This document shows, piece by piece, positions 42,014 to 51,892 of a stretch of DNA of 64,000 nt (its first letter is position 1; each line of letters begins with the position of its first letter). This stretch comes from Amycolatopsis viridis. Its GTDB lineage: Bacteria; Actinomycetota; Actinomycetes; Mycobacteriales; Pseudonocardiaceae. Location: positions 620,001-684,000 of the forward strand of contig NZ_JAANOU010000001.1 in NCBI RefSeq assembly GCF_011758765.1. The letters are read 5' to 3'. The notes beneath the pieces were generated by a model, which ran no database searches, was not told the origin of the DNA, and was given only the letters and a program-made list of their open reading frames with translations. A program made the translations under genes and the position numbers.

Positions 42014-42969
42014 GCGGCCCGCACCCCGCGGTGGCCGCGGTGCGCCGCGCGGTGCGGAACCTCCTCGCGCAGTGCCCGGGCGTGCCGGCGGTCGACGTCG
42101 CGGTGTCCGGGGGCGCCGACTCGCTCGCGCTCACCGAGGCAGCGGTGTTCACCGGGCGCCGGCTCGGGCTGCCGGTGCGGGCGCTGGTCGTCGACCACGG
42201 TATGCAGGCCGGGTCCGCACGCGTCGCCGCGGAGGCGGCCGAGGTCGCGCGCAAGCTCGGGGTGGATGCGGCGGAGGTGCTGACCGTCGAGGCGACCGGG
42301 CCCGGCGGACCCGAGGCGGCTGCCCGCAACGCCCGGTACGCCGCGCTGCGCGCACACCACCGCGGCATCGTCCTGCTCGGGCACACGCGGGACGACCAGG
42401 CCGAGACCGTCCTCCTCGGACTCGGCCGCGGCTCCGGCCCGCGCTCGATCGCCGGCATGCGTGCGCTGGATCTCCCGTGGGGTAGGCCACTTCTGGATTT
42501 GCCCCGGTCGGCCACGCGGGCGGCCTGCCAGGCGCTCGGCCTGACCCCCTGGGAGGACCCGCACAACAGCGATCCGCGCTACGCCCGGGTGCGGCTGCGC
42601 ACCGAGGTGCTACCCCTGCTGGAAGACGTCCTCCAGGGCGGGGTGGCGGCCGCGCTCGCGCGCACTGCCGCCCAGCTCAGGGAGGACACCGAGGCGCTCG
42701 ACGCCCTCGCCGCCGGCTTCCTGGACCGGCACGGCGAACCGGACATCCCGGCGCTGTCGCCGCTGCCGGCATCCCTCCGGCGGAGGATCCTCCGCGCCTG
42801 GCTCACCGCGCGGGGTGCACGTGACCTCACCGACGCCCACCTGCGGTCGGTCGACGCGCTGGTCGGTGACTGGCGCGGTCAGGGCGGTGTTTGGCTACCC
42901 GGCGGCTTGGTGGTGACCCGGACACATGGCAGGCTTGCCATGAATCCACCGGAAACCAGAGGGGACTGA
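42010..42969 (+). CDS. tilS: tRNA(Ile)-lysidine synthase
   Basis: A 319-residue N-type ATP pyrophosphatase. The PP-loop is VAVSGGADSLAL (about 33-44), and the GHTRDDQAETVLLGLGRG segment is conserved. It converts cytidine 34 of tRNA-Ile(CAU) to lysidine so that AUA is read correctly. It is shorter than the E. coli enzyme, as in other actinobacteria, because the C-terminal domain is reduced. It overlaps the DUF2342 gene by GTGA and precedes hpt by 3 nt, an order widely conserved in bacteria. Confidence 0.95.
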   Translation: MSGPHPAVAAVRRAVRNLLAQCPGVPAVDVAVSGGADSLALTEAAVFTGRRLGLPVRALVVDHGMQAGSARVAAEAAEVARKLGVDAAEVLTVEATGPGGPEAAARNARYAALRAHHRGIVLLGHTRDDQAETVLLGLGRGSGPRSIAGMRALDLPWGRPLLDLPRSATRAACQALGLTPWEDPHNSDPRYARVRLRTEVLPLLEDVLQGGVAAALARTAAQLREDTEALDALAAGFLDRHGEPDIPALSPLPASLRRRILRAWLTARGARDLTDAHLRSVDALVGDWRGQGGVWLPGGLVVTRTHGRLAMNPPETRGD

Positions 42970-42972
42970 CCC

Positions 42973-43527
42973 GTGTACGAAGGCGAGATCGCCTCCGTTC
43001 TCATCACCGAGCAGCAGATCGGTGACAAGATCACCGAGCTCGCCAAGCAGATCGCGGCGGACTACGAACGCGAGACGACGGCCGGCGATCTGCTGCTGGT
43101 GGGCGTGCTCAAGGGCGCGGTCATGTTCATGACCGACTTCGCCCGCGCGCTGCCGATGCCGGCGCAGCTGGAGTTCATGGCCGTCTCCTCGTACGGCTCG
43201 TCCACGTCGTCCTCCGGGGTGGTGCGCATCCTCAAGGACCTCGACCGGGACATCACCGGGCGGCACGTGCTGATCGTCGAGGACATCGTCGATTCCGGCC
43301 TCACTCTGTCCTGGCTGCTGAAGAACCTGGCGAGCCGCAACCCGGCGTCATTGGAGGTCGTGACGCTGTTGCGCAAGCCGGAGGCGGTCAAGGTCGACGT
43401 CCCGGTGCGCTACGTCGGTTTCGACATCCCGAACGAGTTCGTCGTCGGCTACGGTCTGGACTACGCGGAGCGCTACCGCGACCTGCCTTACATCGGCACG
43501 CTTGAGCCAAAGGTGTACGGCGCCTGA
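42973..43527 (+). CDS. hpt: Hypoxanthine phosphoribosyltransferase
   Basis: A 184-residue purine salvage enzyme that joins PRPP to hypoxanthine or guanine. The PRPP-binding loop is [14 protein letters not shown] (about 97-110), and the flexible loop includes [11 protein letters not shown]. The C-terminal part [20 protein letters not shown] is typical. GTG start 3 nt after the tilS stop. Confidence 0.97.
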   Translation: MYEGEIASVLITEQQIGDKITELAKQIAADYERETTAGDLLLVGVLKGAVMFMTDFARALPMPAQLEFMAVSSYGSSTSSSGVVRILKDLDRDITGRHVLIVEDIVDSGLTLSWLLKNLASRNPASLEVVTLLRKPEAVKVDVPVRYVGFDIPNEFVVGYGLDYAERYRDLPYIGTLEPKVYGA

Positions 43528-43662
43528 ACACTATCCGTGACCACCGGGAATTCCCGATTCCGATCATCCCGGAACGCGTCATGAGTGTCGGTGTGGTGCG
43601 TTAGCCTGGCGAGCGAGGGTGACGGGCCGCGACGCGGTGCCGACATGGGGTAGGGAGAGCTG

Positions 43663-44031
43663 ATGGGGAGCTACGCGGACGCCGCGGCGTTCCGGAACGC
43701 CGCCGTGAACGGTCAGCTGGGGGTTGACCCGGACGCCGCGCAGACGGTTCTGACGAAGATCCGCCTCGGCAAGGACCAGGTGGAGAACCTGCTGCGCAAC
43801 GCCGGGTCCCTGGCCGAGCCGCCGAAGCTGGGCAACAACCCCGTGGGCAACGCCATCGCCGCGAAGTTCGTGCAGCGCGCCGACGGGGGCGGCGAGTCCT
43901 ACGTGACGGCGTTGCGCAACCTGTACCACCAGTACCAACAGGCCGAGGACGCGATCGTCGCGGCCATGAGCCACTACGACAAGATCGAGCAGGCCGCCGG
44001 GGACGCGCTGGCGTCCGGCCGCCAGGTCTGA
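43663..44031 (+). CDS. PE-like / WXG100-type small helical protein
   Basis: A 122-residue helical protein without a signal peptide. It is placed before a PPE-like gene and two EspG genes, the layout of ESX (type VII) substrate pairs. It lacks a clear PE dipeptide or WxG, but the helix-turn-helix hairpin length (with a turn around NPVGNAIAAKF) and the YHQYQQAEDAIVAAM tail fit a type VII secretion partner. Assigned mainly from context. The ATG has AGGGAG 6-7 nt upstream. A perfect palindrome CGGGAATTCCCG (43545-43556) lies in the upstream gap. Confidence 0.7.
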   Translation: MGSYADAAAFRNAAVNGQLGVDPDAAQTVLTKIRLGKDQVENLLRNAGSLAEPPKLGNNPVGNAIAAKFVQRADGGGESYVTALRNLYHQYQQAEDAIVAAMSHYDKIEQAAGDALASGRQV

Positions 44032-44051
44032 GTCCGGGGGGACCGAGCACC

Positions 44052-45395
44052 GTGACTTCACCGACTTCACCGACTTCACCGACTTCACCGAACAACGCGG
44101 CCGGCGGCGAGAGCGTCCAGCTGGGCGACAACGGCGAGGCCGCGGCGCTGGTGCAGCAGGCCCGCAGCAGCGCAGGCGGGTTCACCTACGGCGGCGACCG
44201 CGCCATCGGCAGCCCGCCGAACTGGGCGTCGCAGGAGAGCACCCAGCTCTACCTCGGCGCCACCCAGGACAACGACCCGGCCACGGCCGAGGCCACCGGG
44301 CGGCACTGGCAATCCCACGGCGACAGCCTGCACCAGGCGGCCGACGACCTCTACCGCGCGATCACGGAGCTGGGCAACGCGTGGATCGGGCAGGGCGCGG
44401 GTTCCGCGCAGGGCGCGCTGGTCGGGATCGCCAACTCCAGCAAGCAGGCCGGCGACGCGGCACACACGATGTCCAGCCGGATGGTGCAGCAGGCCGCCGC
44501 GGCCGCCGAGGTCAAGAAGATGCCGGCGCCGAAGGAGTTCGACCCGGGCAAGCAGACGGCGGCGATGCTCGCCGGTGGCCCGGCCGCGATGGTCGCGGAC
44601 ATGAAGCAGCAGTCCGATGAGGCCCGCGCCGTGCACGCCCAGCAGGTGCAGTACTTCAACGCCTACACGCAGACGATGTCCGAGGTGGACAGTGCCACCC
44701 CGAGCTTCGGGCCGGAGTCGCTGGGCCTGCCTGCGGACGGTCGTCTCGGCGGCACCTCGGCGCAGTCGCTGGGAGCGGTGTCCGGTGGGGTGGCGAGCGG
44801 CCTTGGCGCCGTTGGGGTCGGCGAGGTCGGTGCGGTCGGCGGTGGTGTCCCCGGCGGCGGTGCGACCAGCTTCACCCCCGGCGGCCAGCCTGGTGGCGCT
44901 CCCGCGGCGCCCGGTGCCCCGGCGCCCGCGCCCGCGGTCGCGCCGGGCACGGTCAGCGGTGCCGGGCAGGCGGTCCCCGCGCCGACCGGGTCCGGTGGTG
45001 GTGGTTCCGCTGCGCTGGGCGCGGTGGCTGGGCTCGGCGCCGCGGGCTTGGCCGCAGTGGGCGGCCGGGCTGTTCTCGGGCGGGGCAGCAGGTCCGGTGC
45101 CAAGGAACCGGCCGACGGGACGGCGGCCAGCTCGGACCAGTCCCAGCAGCAGCCCAACGGCACCGCGCAGCAGCAGGGCCTGGTCAACGCCGGTGGCACC
45201 ATCGGCGGCGCCAGTGCGCCGCCCGCTTCGGGCCTGGGCGGCGGCCTGGGCGCCGGCGGCGCGCACGGGGCGGAGGACGAGGAGCACACCCGCGCGTCGT
45301 TCCTCGTCGAGGCCGACCCGGACGAGGCGTTCGGCGCCACCGTGGCCACCGCGCCGCCGGTCATCGGGGCCTGGGACGACGAGGACGACCGCTGA
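44052..45395 (+). CDS. PPE-like protein (probable type VII secretion substrate)
   Basis: A 447-residue protein. After an N-terminal TSP repeat, residues 20-200 are mostly helical and include HWQSHGDSLHQAADDLYRAI and the WxG turn in GNAWIGQGAGS (about 113-115), as in PPE/WXG proteins. Residues about 230-440 are Gly/Ala/Pro-rich low complexity with an acidic end. There is no signal peptide. It lies 20 nt after the PE-like gene and just before two EspG genes, whose family binds PPE proteins in mycobacteria. The partner assignment is inferred from context. Confidence 0.76.
   Translation: MTSPTSPTSPTSPNNAAGGESVQLGDNGEAAALVQQARSSAGGFTYGGDRAIGSPPNWASQESTQLYLGATQDNDPATAEATGRHWQSHGDSLHQAADDLYRAITELGNAWIGQGAGSAQGALVGIANSSKQAGDAAHTMSSRMVQQAAAAAEVKKMPAPKEFDPGKQTAAMLAGGPAAMVADMKQQSDEARAVHAQQVQYFNAYTQTMSEVDSATPSFGPESLGLPADGRLGGTSAQSLGAVSGGVASGLGAVGVGEVGAVGGGVPGGGATSFTPGGQPGGAPAAPGAPAPAPAVAPGTVSGAGQAVPAPTGSGGGGSAALGAVAGLGAAGLAAVGGRAVLGRGSRSGAKEPADGTAASSDQSQQQPNGTAQQQGLVNAGGTIGGASAPPASGLGGGLGAGGAHGAEDEEHTRASFLVEADPDEAFGATVATAPPVIGAWDDEDDR
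44055..44090 (+). repeat. Four exact tandem copies of a 9-bp unit
   Basis: ACTTCACCG occurs four times directly after the GTG start of the PPE-like gene, encoding four Thr-Ser-Pro units. The codons ACT and TCA are unusual in this high-GC sequence, which points to replication slippage rather than selection on codons. Confidence 0.93.
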
Positions 45396-45431
45396 TCCGG
45401 CGCTGAGGCGCGAACCGGAAAGAGGGACTTG

Positions 45432-46232
45432 ATGGCGCGAGCGGAGCTGCTCACTCCGCTGGAACTTGACTTCCTGTGGGAGTCCTTCGGTGCAGGTGAA
45501 CTGCCGTACCCGTTGGACGTGCGTTCGCACGGCGCGACGATGGACGAGCGCGCCCGGTTGCGCCGGCAGACCCTGGACCGCCTCGCCGAGCGGGGCGCCG
45601 CCGACGGGCGCGGCCGTCCCGCGCCGCACGTCGAGGAGTTCTTCCAGGTCCTGGCCGGGCCGGAGACCAGCCTGGACAGCGTGCACATCACCGCGCCCGA
45701 CGCGCCGCCGCTGCTCGCGGTGGCGGCGGCCCTCGCCGGGCGTGGGGTGCTCGCGGTGCACGATCAGCGCGGTTTCCACTTCCAGCCGCTGCCGGCGGAC
45801 GGCCTCGCGAGTGCCATCGTGTCGCTGCTGCCGGCCGCGCCGCGGGGCACCGAGAAGTCGATCACCGTCCCGCTGGAACAGCTGGTGGGGGCCACGGGTG
45901 CCGACTTCCTGCAGCGGCGCCCGGCGGGCGGCGCTCGCACCGGCGCCGACGACGACCGCAAGGCACTGGCCAGGATGCAGGCCCAGCCCCGCCTGCGGGG
46001 TGGCCAGATCGGCGCCAACGCGCGCAGCCGCAGCGGTGCCCGGACCCGGCCGCCGGTGCTGAGCTGGTTCGACACCGGGAGCGGCCGCTACTTCACGCAG
46101 GCCAGCCGCGGGCACGACGGGCGCGACTGGATCACCATCGCCCCGGCCGACGCGGCGACCCTGCGGCACCGGCTGGGCGAGATGCTGGCCGCCGCCGCCC
46201 GCGAAACCCTGGCGCCGGGTGGTGCCTGGTGA
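45432..46232 (+). CDS. EspG-family ESX secretion-associated protein (first copy)
   Basis: A 266-residue protein with the EspG signature near the start: LTPLELDFLWE, then ELPYPLDVRSHGATMDERARL (about 25-45). The C-terminal part ends with WFDTGSGRYF and DWITIAPADAATLRHRL, as in the family. EspG proteins are cytoplasmic chaperones that bind PPE proteins for type VII secretion. It lies 36 nt after the PPE-like gene and overlaps the second copy by GTGA. The ATG was chosen over an upstream in-frame TTG. Confidence 0.88.
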   Translation: MARAELLTPLELDFLWESFGAGELPYPLDVRSHGATMDERARLRRQTLDRLAERGAADGRGRPAPHVEEFFQVLAGPETSLDSVHITAPDAPPLLAVAAALAGRGVLAVHDQRGFHFQPLPADGLASAIVSLLPAAPRGTEKSITVPLEQLVGATGADFLQRRPAGGARTGADDDRKALARMQAQPRLRGGQIGANARSRSGARTRPPVLSWFDTGSGRYFTQASRGHDGRDWITIAPADAATLRHRLGEMLAAAARETLAPGGAW

Positions 46233-47041
46233 ACCGCGCTGGGTTCTCGACGTCCTTCACGCCGCTGACCTTCGACTTCCTGTGGGAGGCGGCGGGCATC
46301 GGCGAGCTGCCGTACCCGCTGCAGGTGCGCTCGCACGGCGCGACCATGGACGAGCGCGCGCGGCTGCGCCGGCAGGCCCTCGACGAGCTCAAGGTCCGCG
46401 GCCTGTGCGACCACCACGGACGGCTGGACCCGCGGGGCGCGGACTGGTTCCGGGTGCTGTCGCAGGCCACGATCAGCATCGACGCGGTGCACATCCCGGA
46501 CTTCCAGGCGCCACCGGTGTCGATCCTCGCGGCCACCGACGGCGTGCTGGGCGTGGTCGCGATACAGGACGCGTCCGGCATCCGGGTCCGGCCCGCGTTC
46601 CCGGAGGGGCTGGCGTCCACGGTCGTCGATCTGCTGCCGCCGGGCACGCGCGGCACCGAGGCTTCCATCACACTTCCGGTCGACGAGGCCCTGCGGATCC
46701 CGCCGTCGCGGCCGGCCGTCCCGGTCGGTGGCGACCCGAAGCCGCGGCGCCGGTCGCTGTCCGAGCGCCCCGCCGACCCGCGCGAGGCGTACGCGCGGCT
46801 CGCCGGCCAGCCCCGCTTGCGGGGTGGTCAGCTGGCCGCGAACAGCCGGTCCGGGGTGCACGGCCGGCGCAGGTCACCGGTGCTGGGCTGGTTCGACACG
46901 GCCACCGGCCGTTACCTCAGCCTGTCCCGGCCCGGGGCCGACGGGCGGGAGTGGGTGACGGTCTCGGCCGCGGACGCGAAGACGCTGCGTACGAGGCTGT
47001 CCGAGATGGTGGCGGCCGTCACCGGAGAACCGGGCCACTGA
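46229..47041 (+). CDS. EspG-family ESX secretion-associated protein (second copy)
   Basis: A 270-residue paralogue of the preceding gene, sharing FLWE, ELPYPL, VRSHGATMDERARLRRQ and the WFDTATGRYLSLS C-terminal part. The middle region differs, so the two may have separate partners or form a pair. GTG start overlaps the first copy's stop. No ESX core genes (EccA-E, EsxAB) are in the window, so the secretion machine must be elsewhere. Confidence 0.88.
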   Translation: MNRAGFSTSFTPLTFDFLWEAAGIGELPYPLQVRSHGATMDERARLRRQALDELKVRGLCDHHGRLDPRGADWFRVLSQATISIDAVHIPDFQAPPVSILAATDGVLGVVAIQDASGIRVRPAFPEGLASTVVDLLPPGTRGTEASITLPVDEALRIPPSRPAVPVGGDPKPRRRSLSERPADPREAYARLAGQPRLRGGQLAANSRSGVHGRRRSPVLGWFDTATGRYLSLSRPGADGREWVTVSAADAKTLRTRLSEMVAAVTGEPGH

Positions 47042-47239
47042 CGCGACCGGCCCCGGGAACCAGCGCGCGTGACCGGCCGTTGACCTGCTGGAGACTCGTG
47101 CAGGTGCCCATGTCAGCCGGACTGTACCCTGGATGGACGGGGTGTTCCTCGCACACCGCAAGTTGTTGTCTACACCGTGACGGCGGATGTGACATCTACC
47201 GCCTAGCCAGGGAGGGTCGAGGCCGAACGGCCGAGGCAT

Positions 47240-49588
47240 ATGGACCGGAAGCGCCTGCTCAGGAACCCGCTGCTGTGGATCGTCGCGGTTGTGTTGATCT
47301 TCCTCTTGGTCAACACCCTCACCGACAGCGACCGCGGTTACACCCAGGCACCCACTTCACAGGCGATCGCGCAGATCGACGCGAACAACGTGAAGGAAGC
47401 CAACCTGGAGGACAAGGAGCAGCAGCTCAAGCTGACGCTCAACAACAAGATCGATGTCGACGGCCAGCAGGTCGATCAGATCATCGCACCGTTCCCCTCG
47501 GACGCCAGTGACCTGATCTACTCGAAGCTGATCGACAAGAAGAACATCAAGTTCACCACCACGGTGACGCAGCAGGGCTTCTTCACGCAGATCCTGTACT
47601 ACATCATCCCGCTGGGCCTGCTGCTCCTGCTGCTCATGTGGATGATGAACAACGCCCAGGGCGGCGGGAACCGCGTCCTGAACTTCGGCAAGTCCAAGGC
47701 CAAGCAGCTGAACAAGGACATGCCGAAGACGACCTTCGCCGACGTCGCGGGGGCGGACGAGGCGGTCGAAGAGCTCTACGAGATCAAGGACTTCCTGCAG
47801 AACCCGGCCCGTTACCAGGCACTGGGCGCGAAGATCCCGAAGGGCGTGCTGCTGTACGGCCCGCCCGGCACCGGTAAGACGCTGCTCGCGCGCGCGGTCG
47901 CCGGTGAGGCCGGCGTGCCGTTCTACACGATCTCCGGTTCGGACTTCGTCGAGATGTTCGTCGGTGTCGGTGCCTCCCGGGTGCGCGACCTGTTCGAGCA
48001 GGCCAAGCAGAACGCCCCGTGCATCATCTTCGTCGACGAGATCGACGCGGTCGGCCGCCAGCGCGGCGCCGGCCTCGGCGGTGGTCACGACGAGCGCGAG
48101 CAGACGCTGAACCAGCTGCTCGTCGAGATGGACGGCTTCGACTCGCGCGGCGGCATCATCCTGATCGCGGCGACCAACCGGCCGGACATCCTGGACCCGG
48201 CGCTGCTGCGCCCGGGCCGGTTCGACCGGCAGATCCCGGTGTCCGCGCCGGACCTGGCCGGCCGCCGCGCCATCCTCGAGGTGCACTCGAAGGGCAAGCC
48301 GCTGGCCCAGGGCGTCGACCTCAACTCGCTGGCCAAGCGCACCGTGGGCATGTCCGGCGCCGACCTGGCCAACGTCATCAACGAGGCCGCGCTGCTCACC
48401 GCCCGGCAGAACGGGCACGTGATCACCGACGCTGCGCTCGAGGAGTCGGTCGACCGGGTGGTCGGCGGCCCGGCCCGCAAGAGCCGGATCATCTCCGAGC
48501 AGGAGAAGAAGATCACCGCCTACCACGAGGGCGGGCACGCGCTCGCGGCGTGGGCGATGCCGGACCTGGAGCCGGTCTACAAGCTCACGATCCTGCCGCG
48601 TGGCCGCACCGGCGGGCACGCGCTGGTCGTCCCCGAGGACGACAAGCAGTTGATGACCCGCTCGGAGATGATCGCCCGGCTGGTGTTCGCGATGGGTGGC
48701 CGCACCGCGGAGGAGCTGGTCTTCCACGAGCCCACCACCGGTGCGTCGGGCGACATCGAGCAGGCGACCAAGATCGCCAAGGCGATGGTCATGGAGTACG
48801 GCATGAGCGCCCGCCTGGGTGCCGTGAAGTACGGCCAGGACCAGGGTGACCCGTTCCTGGGTCGCTCCGCGGGCCGCCAGCCGGACTACTCGCTCGAGGT
48901 CGCGCACGAGATCGACGAAGAGGTGCGCAAGCTCATCGAGACCGCGCACACCGAGGCGTGGGAGGTGCTCAACACCTACCGCGACGTGCTCGACGACCTG
49001 GTGCTGGAGCTCCTGGAGAAGGAAACGCTCACCCGCAAGGACCTGGAGCGGATCTTCGCGACGGTCGAGAAGCGGCCGCACATCACCGTGTTCAACGAGT
49101 TCGGTGAGCGCACCCCGTCGGACAAGCCGCCGATCAAGACGCCCGGTGAGCTGGCCATGGAGCGCGGCGAGCCGTGGCCGCCACCGGAGAAGAAGCCGGC
49201 GCCGCGTCCGGTGCCGACCCCCGTCGGGACCGCCCCGGGCGGCGGTGACCTGCCGGGCGGGCCGCCGTACCACCAGCCGCAACCACCGTCGAACCCGTAC
49301 GCGCCCCCGTCGCCGGGCGGCAACTACCCGCCGTCCAACGGCGGGCGCCCGTACGGCCCGAACGGCACCGGTCAGTGGCCGCAGCCCAACGGCGGCAACC
49401 AGGCCGGCCCGCCGAACTACGGTGCGCCTCCGGGGTGGACCCCGGCGACGCAGCCCGGTGGGCAGGGGCCGTGGCGCCCGAACCAGGGCGAGCAGCCACG
49501 ACAGGGTGACGGGTTCGGCGGCTCCGAGGAGGGGCAGGGCCAGCACCGGCGTCACCCCGACGAGCAGGACGGTCAAGATCGACAGTGA
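47240..49588 (+). CDS. ftsH: ATP-dependent zinc metalloprotease FtsH
   Basis: A 782-residue membrane AAA+ protease. Two membrane segments (about 10-27 and 115-135) flank a small outer domain. Walker A is GPPGTGKT (about 206), Walker B is [11 protein letters not shown], the SRH ends [12 protein letters not shown], and the zinc site is HEGGH (about 428). Beyond residue 625 there is a tail of about 155 residues rich in Pro, Gly and Gln, typical of actinobacteria. It degrades misfolded or regulatory membrane proteins. A TACCCT box lies about 110 nt upstream. It is followed 4 nt later by folE. Confidence 0.96.
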   Translation: MDRKRLLRNPLLWIVAVVLIFLLVNTLTDSDRGYTQAPTSQAIAQIDANNVKEANLEDKEQQLKLTLNNKIDVDGQQVDQIIAPFPSDASDLIYSKLIDKKNIKFTTTVTQQGFFTQILYYIIPLGLLLLLLMWMMNNAQGGGNRVLNFGKSKAKQLNKDMPKTTFADVAGADEAVEELYEIKDFLQNPARYQALGAKIPKGVLLYGPPGTGKTLLARAVAGEAGVPFYTISGSDFVEMFVGVGASRVRDLFEQAKQNAPCIIFVDEIDAVGRQRGAGLGGGHDEREQTLNQLLVEMDGFDSRGGIILIAATNRPDILDPALLRPGRFDRQIPVSAPDLAGRRAILEVHSKGKPLAQGVDLNSLAKRTVGMSGADLANVINEAALLTARQNGHVITDAALEESVDRVVGGPARKSRIISEQEKKITAYHEGGHALAAWAMPDLEPVYKLTILPRGRTGGHALVVPEDDKQLMTRSEMIARLVFAMGGRTAEELVFHEPTTGASGDIEQATKIAKAMVMEYGMSARLGAVKYGQDQGDPFLGRSAGRQPDYSLEVAHEIDEEVRKLIETAHTEAWEVLNTYRDVLDDLVLELLEKETLTRKDLERIFATVEKRPHITVFNEFGERTPSDKPPIKTPGELAMERGEPWPPPEKKPAPRPVPTPVGTAPGGGDLPGGPPYHQPQPPSNPYAPPSPGGNYPPSNGGRPYGPNGTGQWPQPNGGNQAGPPNYGAPPGWTPATQPGGQGPWRPNQGEQPRQGDGFGGSEEGQGQHRRHPDEQDGQDRQ

Positions 49589-49592
49589 GCTG

Positions 49593-50180
49593 ATGCCCGA
49601 GGAGGGTCCGGTCTTCGACCAGGCGCGTGCCGAAAAGGCGGTGCGTGAGCTGCTGGAGGCCGTGGGCGAGAACCCGGACCGGGAGGGTCTGCGTGACACC
49701 CCGGCCCGGGTCGCTCGCGCCTACCAGGAGATGTTCGCGGGGCTCTACACCGATCCGGCGGCGGTCCTGGAACGCACCTTCGACGAGTCGCACGAAGAGC
49801 TCGTGCTGGTCACCGACATCCCGATGTACAGCACCTGCGAGCACCACCTCGTGCCGTTCCACGGGGTGGCGCACGTCGGGTACATCCCGAACAGCCAGGG
49901 CAAGGTCACCGGCCTGTCGAAGCTGGCGCGGCTGGTCGACCTCTACGCGAAGCGCCCGCAGGTGCAGGAGCGGCTCACGTCGCAGATCGCGGACGCGCTG
50001 GTGCGCAAGCTGGAGCCGCGTGGCGTGATCGTCGTGGTCGAAGCCGAGCACCTGTGCATGTCGATGCGTGGCATCCGCAAGCCGGGAGCCCGCACGACGA
50101 CGTCCGCGGTGCGCGGCATGCTGCAGACGTCCGCGAGGTCCCGGGCGGAGGCGCTGGACCTCATCAAGGGCCGTCGATGA
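49593..50180 (+). CDS. folE: GTP cyclohydrolase I
   Basis: A 195-residue enzyme for the first step of folate synthesis (GTP to dihydroneopterin triphosphate). The zinc cysteine and histidines are in [13 protein letters not shown] (about 77-89), and the third ligand, a cysteine, is in EHLCMSMRG. It starts the folE-folP-folB-folK operon, closely linked to ftsH as in mycobacteria (Rv3610c-Rv3606c). No strong Shine-Dalgarno is present at the ATG; coupling to ftsH may help. It overlaps folP by ATGA. Confidence 0.95.
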   Translation: MPEEGPVFDQARAEKAVRELLEAVGENPDREGLRDTPARVARAYQEMFAGLYTDPAAVLERTFDESHEELVLVTDIPMYSTCEHHLVPFHGVAHVGYIPNSQGKVTGLSKLARLVDLYAKRPQVQERLTSQIADALVRKLEPRGVIVVVEAEHLCMSMRGIRKPGARTTTSAVRGMLQTSARSRAEALDLIKGRR

Positions 50181-51007
50181 CCACCGGGGCGCCGGACCGT
50201 TGTCTGGTGATGGGCGTCCTGAACGTCACGCCGGACTCGTTCTCCGACGGCGGCCGGTACCTGGATCTGGACGCGGCGCTGGCTCACGCGCACGAGATGT
50301 GGGAGCGCGGCGCGGACGTCATCGACGTGGGCGGCGAGTCGACCCGGCCCGGATCCTCCCGGGTGGATCCGGAGACCGAGATCGCCCGCGTGCTGCCCGT
50401 GGTGCGCGCGCTGGCGGCGGACGGCCTCCGGTTGTCGGTCGACACCACGCGTGCGGCGGTCGCCGAGGCGGCGCTGGACGCGGGTGCCCGGATCATCAAC
50501 GACGTGTCGGGTGGGCTGGCCGACCCGGACATGGCGAAGGTGGCTGCGACCAGCCAGGTGCCCTGGGTGCTGATGCACTGGCGCGGGCACAGCAAGGACA
50601 TGAACGCGCTGGCGACGTACACCGACGTGGTGTCGGAGGTCCGGGACGAGCTGCGTGCCCGGGTCGACGCTGCGCTGGCCGCCGGGGTTTCGCCGGAGAA
50701 GATCATCCTCGATCCGGGGCTGGGGTTCGCCAAACGCGGTGAGCACGACTGGGCGTTGCTGAACCGGCTGGACGTGTTCCTGGACATGGGTTTCCCGGTG
50801 CTGGTGGGGGCGTCGCGCAAGCGGTTCCTGGGCAGCCTGCTGGCTGTCGACGGGGTGCCGCGCCCGCCGGACGGGCGGGAGGACGCGACGGCGGCGGTGT
50901 CGGCGATCGCGGCGGTCAAGGGTGCGTGGGGGGTACGGGTGCACAACGTGGGTGCGTCGCTGGACGCGGTCGCGGTGGCTGCGGCGTGGCGGCGTGGGCA
51001 TGCCTGA
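50177..51007 (+). CDS. folP: Dihydropteroate synthase
   Basis: A 276-residue TIM-barrel enzyme that joins pterin and p-aminobenzoate; it is the sulfonamide target. Conserved: [15 protein letters not shown] (about 12-26), [11 protein letters not shown] (50-60), the loop NDVSGG and the C-terminal GASRKRFLG and RVHNV. ATGA-coupled to folE, and its end overlaps folB by 8 bp. Confidence 0.96.
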   Translation: MTTGAPDRCLVMGVLNVTPDSFSDGGRYLDLDAALAHAHEMWERGADVIDVGGESTRPGSSRVDPETEIARVLPVVRALAADGLRLSVDTTRAAVAEAALDAGARIINDVSGGLADPDMAKVAATSQVPWVLMHWRGHSKDMNALATYTDVVSEVRDELRARVDAALAAGVSPEKIILDPGLGFAKRGEHDWALLNRLDVFLDMGFPVLVGASRKRFLGSLLAVDGVPRPPDGREDATAAVSAIAAVKGAWGVRVHNVGASLDAVAVAAAWRRGHA

Positions 51008-51365
51008 CCGGATCACGCTCACCGGGCTGCGGGTGTTCGGCCGGCACGGGGTGTTCGAGCACGAGAAGCGGGACGGGCAGGAGTTCGTCGTCGACATCGT
51101 CGCGTGGCTCGATCTCGCCCCGGCCGCGGCGACGGACGATCTGACGCAGACGCTGCACTACGGTGAGCTGGCGCAGCTGGCGGCGGACATCGTCGGCGGC
51201 GAGCCCTACGACCTGATCGAGAGCGTGGCCGGGCGCATCGCGGACGAGGTGCTGAAAGAGGATTCGCGTCTGTCGGCGGTGGAGGTGACGGTGCACAAGC
51301 CGTCCGCGCCGATCCCGCTGAGTTTCGATGACGTGGCGGTCACCGTGCACCGGGAGCGTGGGTGA
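51000..51365 (+). CDS. folB: Dihydroneopterin aldolase
   Basis: A 121-residue enzyme with the motif RVFGRHGVFEHEKRDGQEF (about 10-28), including the glutamate used for pterin binding, and VEVTVHKPSAP near the end, containing the catalytic lysine. It forms 6-hydroxymethyldihydropterin for FolK. Its start lies inside folP and its stop overlaps folK by 4 bp. Confidence 0.95.
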   Translation: MPDRITLTGLRVFGRHGVFEHEKRDGQEFVVDIVAWLDLAPAAATDDLTQTLHYGELAQLAADIVGGEPYDLIESVAGRIADEVLKEDSRLSAVEVTVHKPSAPIPLSFDDVAVTVHRERG

Positions 51366-51850
51366 GGGCGGTCCTGTCGCTGGGTTCGAACCTCGGTGAC
51401 CGGCTGGGACACCTGAAGTCCGTGGTGGACTTCTTCGGGCCTGCCGTCGTCGCGGTGTCCAGTGTGTACGAAACGGAGCCGTGGGGTGTCGAGGACCAGC
51501 CGGACTTCCTGAACGCGGTGTGCATTGTGGACGATCCGGCCCGGGACGAATGGGCGTGGCTGCGGGCCGGCCAATCGCTGGAGGCACGCGCCGGCCGGGT
51601 CCGCGAGGTGCGGTGGGGCCCGCGCACGCTGGACGTGGACGTGGTGACGGTCGACGGTGTCCGCTCGGACGACCCGGAACTGCTGCTGCCGCACCCGGGA
51701 ACGCCGGACCGGGCCAGCGTGCTGATCCCGTGGATGGAGATCGAGCCGGACGCGGTGCTGCCCGGCCACGGCCCGATCCGCGAGCTGCTGGAGGCGCGCC
51801 CCGAGTCGGACCGCGCCTCCGTGCGCCTGCTGCAGTCCTTCCCGCGCTGA
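51362..51850 (+). CDS. folK: 2-amino-4-hydroxy-6-hydroxymethyldihydropteridine diphosphokinase
   Basis: A 162-residue HPPK. It begins LSLGSNLGDR, has YETEPWGVEDQPDFLNAV (pterin site) and the acidic metal block GPRTLDVDVV. It activates the pterin with pyrophosphate from ATP. GTG start overlapping folB. It is the last gene of the folate operon; the MerR regulator downstream is on the other strand. Confidence 0.95.
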   Translation: MRAVLSLGSNLGDRLGHLKSVVDFFGPAVVAVSSVYETEPWGVEDQPDFLNAVCIVDDPARDEWAWLRAGQSLEARAGRVREVRWGPRTLDVDVVTVDGVRSDDPELLLPHPGTPDRASVLIPWMEIEPDAVLPGHGPIRELLEARPESDRASVRLLQSFPR

Positions 51851-51892
51851 CTGGCGGAGCGGCGGGGAACCGGCTGCGGTCGGGCGATCCGG

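Noticed and set aside
43545-43556. The palindrome CGGGAATTCCCG as an operator
   Set aside because: Only 12 bp and isolated; no second site and no regulator gene beside it.
47357-49699. A 780-codon open frame antisense to ftsH
   Set aside because: FtsH on the plus strand is unmistakable; the other frame is a codon-bias shadow.
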